Shown: piece by piece, positions 1-7,313 of the stretch | Layout: the number at the start of each line of letters is the position of its first letter | Position numbering within the stretch: position 1 is the first letter of the stretch | NCBI GenBank assembly: GCA_945886995.1 | Contig: CAMCZJ010000031.1 | Span: 1-18,802 of the forward strand | DNA: 18,802 nt | Direction of reading: 5' to 3' | DNA from: Asaia bogorensis | GTDB taxonomy: Bacteria > Pseudomonadota > Alphaproteobacteria > Acetobacterales > Acetobacteraceae | Notes under the pieces: model-generated | Told to the model about the DNA's origin: nothing | The model's database searches: none | Seen by the model: the letters and a program-made list of their open reading frames with translations, nothing else | Position numbers and translations under genes: made by a program

Positions 1-1
1 C

Positions 2-1084
2 CAACCTGATGAAACGCTCGGCGATATCCGCGCGCAATTCGCGGCTTACGAACAGGCCGAAAAGCGTCTGGCGCGCATCATGGCCGAAGAAGGCATTGAT
101 GATCTGGATGCGCTGGCCGGCGAAATCTTCACCCGTTCCGAACGCGCCATGCGTGATGCCATTGCCGCCGCCCCGGATGGCGTGGTGGAAGATGAAGTCA
201 CCGCCGATGGCTTTGAACACCCCGTCACCATTCGCCTGAAACTGACCATCAAGGGCAGTGATTTGACGTTGGATTTCACCGGCACGGATGGGCAGATTGC
301 GCGGCCAGTGAATGCACCGCTCAATTTCACCCGCGCCTATTCCAATTACGCCGTGAAATGCGCCTTTGATCCCGCCACGCCGAATAATGATGGGTCCTTC
401 CGGCCCATCACCTTCATTGCGCCGGAGGGTTCCATTGTGAATCCACGCCGTCCGGCGCCGGTGTGGGGCCGGCACCTCACGGGCCATTATTTGCCCATGC
501 TGGTGCTGGCGGCACTCGCGAAACTCATTCCGGATCGCGTGATTGCAGAAAGCGGTAGCCCGCTTTGGAATGTGTATTTTACTGGAGAGAATGCCGAAGG
601 CCGCCGCTATGTGCGCATGTTTTTCATGAATGGCGGCCATGGCGCCGCACCCCAGCATGATGGCGCGGCCTGCCTTTCCTTCCCATCCAATGTCGCGACA
701 CAAGCGGTCGAGCAGTTTGAAAACGCTGTTCCCATGCTGATGACAGAAAAAGAACTCATCCCCAATTCCGGCGGCGCCGGGCGCACCCGCGGCGGGCTAT
801 CTCAACGCTTGTCCTTCGAAGTGGTGGGCGAGAAACCCGTGACGGCGACCTATCGCCATGAACGCGTGCAGCACCCGCCGCGCGGCATATTGGGCGGCGC
901 GCCTGGGCGCGGCGGGCGCGATTTGGTGAATGGCAAGCCTGTCGCCGCCAAGGCGCGCATCGTGCTGCAACCAGGCGATGTCATTACCTATGAAACACCA
1001 GGCGGCGGCGGCATGAGGCCGGTCGCGGAACGTGATCCCACCGCCATCGCCCGTGATATCAAGGAAGGCTACGTGACGCCATGA
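2..1084 (+). CDS. Hydantoinase B / oxoprolinase-type subunit, 5'-truncated by window edge
   Basis: The frame is open from base 2, so this is the C-terminal ~360 residues of a HyuB-type protein; the family is usually about 550 residues, so roughly the first 200 lie outside the window. HyuB proteins pair with HyuA proteins in ATP-dependent opening of cyclic amides (N-methylhydantoin, 5-oxoproline) or in acetone-carboxylase-like reactions in the cytoplasm. Family-like stretches are LTLDFTGTDGQIARPVNAPLN, RYVRMFFMNGGHGAAPQHDG, the glycine-rich NSGGAGRTRGG and the C-terminal VITYETPGGGGMRP. The TGA stop overlaps the ATG of the next gene (ATGA), indicating translational coupling to the HyuA partner. 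An internal ATG at position 80 is unlikely to be the start, because the reading frame and family-like sequence continue upstream. The substrate cannot be read from the sequence. The family call is firm. Confidence 0.9.
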   Translation, partial: QPDETLGDIRAQFAAYEQAEKRLARIMAEEGIDDLDALAGEIFTRSERAMRDAIAAAPDGVVEDEVTADGFEHPVTIRLKLTIKGSDLTLDFTGTDGQIARPVNAPLNFTRAYSNYAVKCAFDPATPNNDGSFRPITFIAPEGSIVNPRRPAPVWGRHLTGHYLPMLVLAALAKLIPDRVIAESGSPLWNVYFTGENAEGRRYVRMFFMNGGHGAAPQHDGAACLSFPSNVATQAVEQFENAVPMLMTEKELIPNSGGAGRTRGGLSQRLSFEVVGEKPVTATYRHERVQHPPRGILGGAPGRGGRDLVNGKPVAAKARIVLQPGDVITYETPGGGGMRPVAERDPTAIARDIKEGYVTP

Positions 1085-3162
1085 ACCCCGCACCCTGGCG
1101 CATTGGTGTTGATATTGGCGGCACCTTCACTGATTTGGTCATGCTCGATTCGCGTGATGGGCGGATTTTCAATGGCAAGGTTCTCACCACGCCTCATGCG
1201 CCGGAAGAAGCGGTGCTTGAAGGCGTGCGCGATCTGCTGGCACGGACTGGCGCAAAAGCAGATGAGGTGCGCCATGTCATTCACGGTACCACGCTGGTCG
1301 CCAATGCGCTGATCGAAAGACGCGGCGTGCCGACGGGCCTGATCACCACCAAGGGTTTTCGCGATATCCTAGAGATTGGCACGGAACTCCGCCACGATAC
1401 CTATGATCTTTTCATGCGCGTGCCGGAACCGCTGGTGCCGCGCCATCGCCGGCTTGGGGTCGCGGAACGCCTACTGCCTGATGGAACCGTGCGGGAAGCA
1501 CTTGATGAAGTCAGCGCGCGCGAAGCGGTACGGGCACTGCGCGCTGCCGGGGCCAAGGCGGTTGCTGTCTGTTTCCTGCATGCCTTCCGCAACCCCGCGC
1601 ATGAACTGCGCATGCGCGAGATTTTGTCGGAAGAAGCGCCCGAATTGACAATATGCCTTTCTTCCGAAATCGTGCCTGAAATCGGCGAATATGAACGCGC
1701 CTCCACCACCGTTTGCAACGCCTATGTCCAGCCATTATTTGAACGCTATCTGCGCTGCTTAAGCGATGGCTTGCGCGGCTTTGGCCTGACTGGCCCGCTT
1801 TTCCTGATGCTGTCTGATGGCGGCACCGTCGCCGAAGAAACCGCCGCGCGTCACCCGATCCGCCTGGTGCAATCGGGCCCGGCAGGCGGTGTTGAGGCCA
1901 CTGGCATTTACGGTGCCGCTGCCGGCGCGCGCGATATCCTTTGCTTTGACATGGGCGGCACCACCGCCAAGGCTGCGTTGATTGACAATGGCGAAGCGCA
2001 GCGCAGCCTTGATTTCGAAGTCGCGCGCGTCGATCGCTTCCGCAAGGGCAGCGGATTGCCCCTCAAGGTGCCGGTCATTGACATGATCGAAATCGGCGCT
2101 GGCGGCGGTTCCATTGCGCGGGTGGATCGCCTCGGCCTGGTGCGCGTGGGCCCGGAAAGTGCGAGTTCCGACCCCGGCCCCGCCTGCTACGGGCTTGGTG
2201 GCGCGCGCCCCACGGTGACGGATGCGGATCTGGTGCTGGGTTATCTGGGCGCTGAAAGCTTCCTGGGTGGCGCGATGAAGCTGAATGTCGCGGCAGCAGA
2301 GGCAGCGCTGGCAGAGCATATCGGTAAGCCGCTTGGCCTTTCCGTGCCAGAAGCCGCCTGGGCCATTCATGAAACCGTCAATGGCAATATGGCGCAGGCA
2401 GCGGCGATCCATGCCTTGGAGAAAGCCAAACGCATTGATGCCTATGCCATGGTGCCGATTGGTGGCGCCGGCCCGGTGCATGCCTGCCATATCGGCATGA
2501 AGCTTGGCCTTCGCCGCATCATCGTACCTTTGGGCGCAGGCGTTGCCTCGGCCTTTGGTTTCCTCGCCGCGCCGATTTCCTTCGCCTGCGTGCAGGGCTG
2601 GGTGGCACCGCTGGCGGCCTTGGATTTCGCCAAACTGCGAGAGATCACGGGCACCATGACCACCCAAGGCAAGGCCCTGGCAGCGGCAGCAGGTGTTGCG
2701 CCAGAAGCTGCAACAGCGCGCATCCTTGGCGCCATGCGCTATGCCTGGCAGGGGTTTCAGGTGGAAGCGGAAATCCCGGAGGACGCCATCATACGCGGCG
2801 ATACAGTCATGCTGCGCGCAAAATTCGAAGCCGCCTATCTGGCGCTTTATGGCCGCACGGAACCAGCGCTACCGGTTGAATGCGTATCCTGGCAGGTGAT
2901 TGTCGCCGGGCCGCGCCCCGTAGTGGACCTCACGCGGCAAAGTGCTGCTGCGGACGGGGCTTTGCAACGTGGCACGCGCCGCGCCTGGTTTGGCGGCGCC
3001 TATGTTGAAACGCCCGTACTGAACCGGCTTGCGCTCCGCCCCGGTGAAAGCGTGCAGGGACCGGCGTTGATTGAAGAACGCGAATGCACCCTGGTGTTAC
3101 CACCGGGCGCCACCGCGCATTGCGATGCCGCCCTTAATCTGGATGTGAGCCTGCCTGGATGA
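1081..3162 (+). CDS. Hydantoinase A / 5-oxoprolinase-type ATP-dependent subunit
   Basis: This complete 693-residue protein has the usual length for the HyuA family. It is an actin-like ATP-binding protein that, with HyuB, couples ATP hydrolysis to hydrolysis of a cyclic amide or a related carboxylation. The N-terminal phosphate-binding motif GVDIGGTFTD is at residues 9-18, followed by VIHGTTLVANALIERRG (~66-82). The central domain shows SGPAGG from residue 265, the second nucleotide motif FDMGGTTAK at 289-297 and IGAGGGSIA from 338. The C-terminal third is the usual barrel domain. The start is fixed by the ATGA overlap with the upstream HyuB gene. The two form an operon whose promoter lies left of the window. 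The gene ends 12 bases before the convergent stop at 3175, and I see no intrinsic terminator between them. The actual substrate (hydantoin, oxoproline or other) is not determinable here. Confidence 0.93.
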   Translation: MNPAPWRIGVDIGGTFTDLVMLDSRDGRIFNGKVLTTPHAPEEAVLEGVRDLLARTGAKADEVRHVIHGTTLVANALIERRGVPTGLITTKGFRDILEIGTELRHDTYDLFMRVPEPLVPRHRRLGVAERLLPDGTVREALDEVSAREAVRALRAAGAKAVAVCFLHAFRNPAHELRMREILSEEAPELTICLSSEIVPEIGEYERASTTVCNAYVQPLFERYLRCLSDGLRGFGLTGPLFLMLSDGGTVAEETAARHPIRLVQSGPAGGVEATGIYGAAAGARDILCFDMGGTTAKAALIDNGEAQRSLDFEVARVDRFRKGSGLPLKVPVIDMIEIGAGGGSIARVDRLGLVRVGPESASSDPGPACYGLGGARPTVTDADLVLGYLGAESFLGGAMKLNVAAAEAALAEHIGKPLGLSVPEAAWAIHETVNGNMAQAAAIHALEKAKRIDAYAMVPIGGAGPVHACHIGMKLGLRRIIVPLGAGVASAFGFLAAPISFACVQGWVAPLAALDFAKLREITGTMTTQGKALAAAAGVAPEAATARILGAMRYAWQGFQVEAEIPEDAIIRGDTVMLRAKFEAAYLALYGRTEPALPVECVSWQVIVAGPRPVVDLTRQSAAADGALQRGTRRAWFGGAYVETPVLNRLALRPGESVQGPALIEERECTLVLPPGATAHCDAALNLDVSLPG

Positions 3163-3174
3163 ACCCTGCCGCGC

Positions 3175-3849
3175 CTATTGGCGCTGCAAGGGCAAAACCA
3201 GGTTGGTGACGTCGCAGAGATTTACGCCGCGACGTTCGTCTGACTGACCATTTTCATAGACAAAGCGCACATCATGCAGACACGGGCCTTCCGGCAGGCG
3301 GATGGCGAAGTTACGCCCCGGCGCCACTGTGTCATTGCCCAGCCGATCCGGCCCCCATTCCTGCTCAGTTGAAAGCGACACATAGGCTTCCATCACGGTC
3401 ACGCGTGATTGATTGACCAGGTTGAAGGAAGGATTGCCGGTTGGCCCGCTGGGGGCGCCACGCTGCTGCGGGGCGGGCTGCTGGCGCTGCGCCTGCCCGA
3501 TTTGGCGACCATCAAACACCACTTCCGTCACGGTGCAGAGGTTGATGTTACGCTTTTCCTCAGAAGGGCCGCCCGCGCGTTCATAAACCACGCGCAAATC
3601 CCAACGGCAGGGGCCTTGCGGCAAGCGCAGCGTGAAATTCCGCCCATTCGGCAGCGCTACATCACCCAAGCGATCCCGGCCCCAATCCTGATCGGTGGCG
3701 AGGGATGCATACACCTCAAAAATCAATCGGCCGGAGCGATTGACCAGGCTGAAGGAAGGATCACCCTGCTGCGCCAGCGCTGGCATCGGGGCTGAAGCAA
3801 GACCAAGCAGGCAGAGCGCAAAAACACCCAGAATGCGGCGGAAGAACAT
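3175..3849 (-). CDS. Exported protein with two tandem copies of an unrecognised ~80-residue domain
   Basis: The 224-residue product starts with a classical Sec signal peptide (basic MFFRR, hydrophobic core, cleavage near ALA-QQ at ~26-27), so it should be periplasmic or secreted. The mature part is a tandem duplication: copy 1 covers residues ~31-117 and copy 2 ~142-224, joined by a Q/P-rich linker. Shared features in order are PSF(S/N)LVN, then (V/A)Y(A/V)SL(A/S)T(D/E)Q(D/E)WG(R/P)DRLG, then GRNF(T/A)IRLP(Q/E)GPC, then R(F/V)VYE and a final NLC(D/T)VT. Each copy has two cysteines in equivalent positions (GPC and NLC), plausible for a disulfide in each domain. A strong AAGGAG lies 4 bases before the ATG. 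The gene follows the HlyD gene on the same strand after 99 bases and may be read from its own promoter. I do not recognise the domain and assign no function. It is not a type I substrate, since it has a Sec signal and no RTX repeats. Confidence 0.85.
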   Translation of the reverse strand: MFFRRILGVFALCLLGLASAPMPALAQQGDPSFSLVNRSGRLIFEVYASLATDQDWGRDRLGDVALPNGRNFTLRLPQGPCRWDLRVVYERAGGPSEEKRNINLCTVTEVVFDGRQIGQAQRQQPAPQQRGAPSGPTGNPSFNLVNQSRVTVMEAYVSLSTEQEWGPDRLGNDTVAPGRNFAIRLPEGPCLHDVRFVYENGQSDERRGVNLCDVTNLVLPLQRQ

Positions 3850-3853
3850 TTTA

Positions 3854-3859
3854 CTCCTT
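3854..3859 (-). promoter_or_regulatory. Strong Shine-Dalgarno (AAGGAG) for the duplicated-domain protein
   Basis: AAGGAG on the minus strand ends 4 bases before the ATG at 3849. It supports that start and suggests independent, efficient translation. The small stem-loop at 3861-3875 sits directly upstream of it. Confidence 0.75.
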
Positions 3860-3860
3860 A

Positions 3861-3875
3861 CAAGCCATTAGCTTG
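3861..3875 (-). other. Small stem-loop just upstream of a ribosome binding site
   Basis: CAAGC (3861-3865) and GCTTG (3871-3875) are perfect inverted repeats separated by five bases, directly 5' of the AAGGAG of the duplicated-domain gene. It could protect the mRNA end or modulate ribosome access. A five-base stem can also arise by chance. Confidence 0.3.
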
Positions 3876-3914
3876 GCTTCCTGATCACCGGTTGGAAAAC
3901 CAAATCACCGAATA

Positions 3915-3941
3915 GCGCCGCATATTTTCTAGCATGCGCGC
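3915..3941 (-). terminator. Weak candidate terminator downstream of the HlyD-type gene
   Basis: Just after the HlyD stop (3949) the minus strand can form an eight-base-pair stem with one bulged base: GCGC/GCGC plus GCAT/ATGC around a 10-base A/T-rich loop. The sequence after it in the direction of transcription is only moderately T-rich (TATTC, then GGTTTTCC), so termination would be partial. It separates the secretion genes from the exported-protein gene. Confidence 0.3.
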
Positions 3942-3948
3942 GTATCAA

Positions 3949-5277
3949 CTAGAATTCACGAATGGATTTGGCGAAGCGATCGGCAAGCGGCCGCGCCAGA
4001 TAGGACGCAAAGGACCTTTCCCCGCGCCGGATCAGCACTTCCGCCTGCATCCCCGGCTGCAGACGCAAAGGCCCATGCTTGGTCAATTCATCGGCCGAGA
4101 TGGCGATACGCGCGACGAAATAAGGCTGACCTGTGCGTTGATCTGTCATGCGATCGGGGGAAATACGCTCCACCGCGCCTTGCAATATCGGTGTGGTACT
4201 TGCCGCGGCGTGGGAAAGCCGGATGGAAGCCGGCATGCCGATGCGCACCGTATCCACATCCACCGGCGTGATCTGCGCTTCAACCACCAATCTTTCTTCC
4301 TGCGGTACAATAGAAGCAACCTGAGAACCAGGCGCGATGACGCCGCCGCGCGTCGTATACCGCAAATCCATCACCATGCCGCCTTCGGGCGCATCTATCG
4401 TGAGACGCATGAGCTGATCATTCGCGCTGATTTCGCGTTCGCGCAATTCCAGCAACCGGCCCTGCAATTCGCGTAATTCCTTGGCGTTTTCTTCCTGGCG
4501 GCTGCGCAGCAATTGTGCCCGCTGCATTTCAGCCTCCCCAACCGCCTGTTGGGTGCGCGCGACATTTTCAATCGCCTCACCCCTTTCGCCAATCAGCCGC
4601 GCTTCATCCCTTTGCAGGGAAAGCAGGCGCGGCAGGCGTTCCAATCCCATCCGCACCAGCCCTTCCACGCCCAAGATTTCCTGGCGCACCAGCGCAAGCT
4701 GCCGATCATTGGATTCGATACGGACATTCAGCCCGTCTATTTGCTTTTGCAGTTGCAAAGCGCGTTGGGCCAGGATTTCCATCTGGCCTTGAAGAGAGTT
4801 GCGCCGGGCGATGAATTCATCGCCCTGAACGGCCATGATCTCCGCCACCTTTGCTTCTGTCCGTCGCGCTACAAGTTGCGGCGGGAAAGCTGGCGCGGGC
4901 GCATCCTCTCGTTCCGCAGCCAATACCGCTATTCGGGCGCGTACACGGTCGGTTTCATCCAGCACCACATTCAGCCCGGCGCGCACGCGCGTATCATCCA
5001 GCCGGATCAGCGGCTGGCCGGCGGCAACCATGGTACCGTCCCGCACCAACACATCACCCACGATACCACCTTCCAGATGCTGTACGTTCCGGCGATTGCC
5101 TTCCACCATCAGCGTGCCAGGGGCGACCACGGCACTGTCTATCATGGCGAAGGCGCCCCAGCCGAAAACACCACCCACCCCGAAGAGTATAGTGAAAAGC
5201 GCAAGGCGTAATGGCCGCCAGATCGGCGCTTTTGGCGCCGTAGCATCTTCATCAAGCATGGGCTTGTTCTGATCCAT
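3949..5277 (-). CDS. HlyD/PrtE-type periplasmic adaptor of a type I secretion system
   Basis: The 442-residue protein is the membrane fusion subunit that links an inner-membrane ABC exporter to an outer-membrane TolC-type channel. It has a short cytoplasmic N-terminus and one membrane segment at ~24-46 (LALFTILFGVGGVFGWGAFA). A barrel-sandwich half follows at ~55-100 (VQHLEGGIVGDVLVRDGTMV), then a long coiled coil at ~110-290 rich in E, Q, R and L. The second half-motif (IDAPEGGMVMDL) and the beta-barrel with the family C-terminal signature LRLQPGMQAEVLIRRGERS complete it. Length and architecture match the PrtE/AprE group used for RTX proteases. The ATG at 5277 is preceded by a purine-rich AGGATAAGG. 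It lies 11 bases after the ABC gene stop, so the two are surely co-transcribed. The likely cargo is the subtilase at 7314-9641. Confidence 0.93.
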   Translation of the reverse strand: MDQNKPMLDEDATAPKAPIWRPLRLALFTILFGVGGVFGWGAFAMIDSAVVAPGTLMVEGNRRNVQHLEGGIVGDVLVRDGTMVAAGQPLIRLDDTRVRAGLNVVLDETDRVRARIAVLAAEREDAPAPAFPPQLVARRTEAKVAEIMAVQGDEFIARRNSLQGQMEILAQRALQLQKQIDGLNVRIESNDRQLALVRQEILGVEGLVRMGLERLPRLLSLQRDEARLIGERGEAIENVARTQQAVGEAEMQRAQLLRSRQEENAKELRELQGRLLELREREISANDQLMRLTIDAPEGGMVMDLRYTTRGGVIAPGSQVASIVPQEERLVVEAQITPVDVDTVRIGMPASIRLSHAAASTTPILQGAVERISPDRMTDQRTGQPYFVARIAISADELTKHGPLRLQPGMQAEVLIRRGERSFASYLARPLADRFAKSIREF

Positions 5278-5288
5278 GGCCCTTATCC

Positions 5289-7040
5289 TCAGCTATTGGC
5301 GATGGCCGTGATGGGGCGCGGCGGCTGGGCCGGGCGGGTCAGGCGCGGCAGAATTTCATCGCGCCGGCCAAAGGCTTCAACCGCGCCCGCGCGCAGCAGC
5401 AGGATCTTATCTACCGCGGCCAGGATATTGGCGCGATGCGTGATAATGACAGTGGTTACCCCCGCCTGACGCAACCGGCCCAGCGCTGCGCCCAGTGCGG
5501 CTTCGCCATCGCTATCCAGGTTTGAATTGGGTTCATCCAGCACCACCAGCTTCGGTCCGCCGTAAAGCGCGCGCGCCAGCCCAATGCGCTGGCGTTGGCC
5601 AGGTGAAAGCCCACGCCCACCGGGGCCAAGTGGCGTGTCATATCCTTCCGGCAGATGCAGGATAAGATCATGCAGCCCGGCATCCTTGGCGGCGGCAACA
5701 ACCTTCTCGGCATCCACCTCACCAAGACGGGCGATGTTCTCGGCCACAGTTCCTTCAAACAATTCGACATCCTGCGGCAGATAGCCCAGATGCTGGCCCA
5801 CCTGATCACGCGGCATGCGCGCCATATCGGCGCCGTCCAGGCGCACCGCGCCCGTGCGCGGCGGCCAAATGCCCAGCAATGCCCGCGCCAGGCTGCTTTT
5901 GCCGGCCGCGCTTGGCCCAATCACCGCGAGCGATTCGCCCGGCTGCAAGGCAAAGCTAACGCCGCGCAGCACCATGCTATCGGTGCCGGGCACGGCCAAC
6001 AGCAGGCTTTCAACGCTCAGCGCACCTATCGGTACAGGCAACGTCATGCCTTGCTTGTCTGCGGGCGCGACGGCCAGAAAATCACAAAGGCGCCGATGCG
6101 CCGCGCGCGCATTCATCGCCTGCTGCCACAGCGCAACCACCTGCATGCTGGGTGCCAAGGCCCGGGCCAGAATGAAGGTCGCCACAATCATTGCACCCGG
6201 CGTGATGGATTGTTCAATCACCAGCAGCGCGCCAAGCCCCAGCGTCAGCACGCCTGTCAGTGCCAATTGCAAAAAGCGGATCACCGCTGAAAAGCCGCCG
6301 GCGATCTGGCTTGCGGTTTGCTGCTGATTCAGCATGGCCAAATGCCGCTGCTGCCAGCGCCGCCAAACACCTGGTCGCATTCCCATGGCTTCCGCGGTTT
6401 CAGCATTGCGAATGCTAGCTTCCACGAATGCATAGGCCTGAACATTGGTATTGGAAGCTTCGGCCAGCTTCTTCGTCGAAAGAAAAGCCTGCATCACCGC
6501 GCTACCAATGACCATCAGCACAGCAATGGTACCAAAGGCAGCAAACCATGGATGGATGACATAAAGAATAAGCAAAAACACCGGGATCCACGGCGCATCA
6601 AGCGATGTGGTCAGCCCCGTGGTGGAAATAAAGGAACGCACCTGTTCCAGATCACGCAGTGGCTGCGCCCCCACCCGGTCACTGCCACGCAAGCTGCCTT
6701 GGACAAAAAGCGCCTCAAACACCTTGGATGACAGGCGCCGGTCAATCAAGCGGCCAAGCCCAATCAATGCGAAACTGCGGCAGCCTTCCAGCACGCCATA
6801 AATCGCGATCAGAAAAAGGGAAATCAGCGTCAGCGCCAGCAGCGTAGCCTCACTTTGGCTTGCCAGCACACGATCATAGACCTGCATCATGTAGACTGAG
6901 CCGGTCAATTGCAGCAGATTGACGATGAAGCCCACCGCAAAAAGTAGGGCGAGCGCGCCCTTCATTTCCCCCATAACGGCATAAACAGGTGAGGCTTGCG
7001 CCTTGCGCGCCATCGCTGACTTCAATTCCGGCTGATGCAC
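5289..7040 (-). CDS. Type I secretion ABC permease/ATPase (PrtD-like)
   Basis: The 583-residue protein is an inner-membrane half-transporter, six membrane segments fused to an ATPase domain, that dimerises and energises type I export. Membrane segments occupy ~28-300, including the family-like LLQLTGSVYMMQVYDRVL at 42-59. The nucleotide-binding domain shows Walker A GPSAAGKSS at 375-383, Q-loop YLPQD at ~420, signature LSPGQ at 478-482, Walker B VVLDEP with E503, D-loop SNLD and the switch H535 in ITHR. There is no N-terminal C39 peptidase domain, so the substrate keeps a C-terminal signal, as for proteases and lipases of the PrtD class. The start is GTG at 7040, with an AGGAGG about 10 bases upstream; an in-frame ATG at residue 10 lacks a ribosome binding site. 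It follows the protease gene after 273 bases and precedes the HlyD gene by 11. Confidence 0.94.
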   Translation of the reverse strand: MHQPELKSAMARKAQASPVYAVMGEMKGALALLFAVGFIVNLLQLTGSVYMMQVYDRVLASQSEATLLALTLISLFLIAIYGVLEGCRSFALIGLGRLIDRRLSSKVFEALFVQGSLRGSDRVGAQPLRDLEQVRSFISTTGLTTSLDAPWIPVFLLILYVIHPWFAAFGTIAVLMVIGSAVMQAFLSTKKLAEASNTNVQAYAFVEASIRNAETAEAMGMRPGVWRRWQQRHLAMLNQQQTASQIAGGFSAVIRFLQLALTGVLTLGLGALLVIEQSITPGAMIVATFILARALAPSMQVVALWQQAMNARAAHRRLCDFLAVAPADKQGMTLPVPIGALSVESLLLAVPGTDSMVLRGVSFALQPGESLAVIGPSAAGKSSLARALLGIWPPRTGAVRLDGADMARMPRDQVGQHLGYLPQDVELFEGTVAENIARLGEVDAEKVVAAAKDAGLHDLILHLPEGYDTPLGPGGRGLSPGQRQRIGLARALYGGPKLVVLDEPNSNLDSDGEAALGAALGRLRQAGVTTVIITHRANILAAVDKILLLRAGAVEAFGRRDEILPRLTRPAQPPRPITAIANS

Positions 7041-7147
7041 ATATTACGCCCCTCCTGATCCGCAACCCACCGCATTCATAGGCACCAAACCGCATTATGC
7101 AACGGCGGCCCCGGCACAACCCGCTTTCAACCATCGGGTTAGAATGG

Positions 7148-7175
7148 GTTATAGAATACAACGCTTAATTTACAA
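7148..7175 (-). promoter_or_regulatory. Candidate sigma-70-type promoter for the ABC-HlyD pair
   Basis: On the minus strand TTGTAA (7175-7170) and TATAAC (7153-7148) are separated by 16 bases in the only clearly AT-rich patch of the protease-ABC gap. Transcription from here would give a leader of roughly 100 bases before the GTG at 7040. This is a consensus match only; a leader of this length is plausible but untested. Confidence 0.35.
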
Positions 7176-7235
7176 TAAGGATGCGGGGGCTGGCGGAGAA
7201 GCGGAATTTACTCAATCCACCGGGAATAAGGCAAT

Positions 7236-7261
7236 GGCCACAGCCCGGACGGGCCATGGCC
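7236..7261 (-). terminator. Hairpin between protease and ABC exporter genes (attenuator-like)
   Basis: GGCCA-CA-GCCC, a GGAC loop, then GGGC-CA-TGGCC forms a nine-pair stem interrupted by a 2x2 mismatch. It lies ~50 bases downstream of the protease stop (7314) on the minus strand. It is not followed by a run of T, only ATTGCCTTATTC, so full rho-independent termination is unlikely. A partial terminator or an mRNA 3'-end stabiliser between a highly expressed substrate gene and its exporter genes would fit. Confidence 0.35.
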
Positions 7262-7313
7262 GCTACTTGTAAAGCTGCCTAAATGGGCAAAGTTCCAAAC
7301 TGCGGATCAAGCG

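Noticed and set aside
1759..2667. A 302-codon open frame on the - strand inside the HyuA gene
   Set aside because: It is fully contained in a clear HyuA-family gene, and the antisense product has no family resemblance.
6874..7161. A 95-codon open frame on the - strand reaching into the protease-ABC gap
   Set aside because: Most of it overlaps the N-terminus of the ABC exporter in another frame. It has no clear Shine-Dalgarno and its composition resembles no family.
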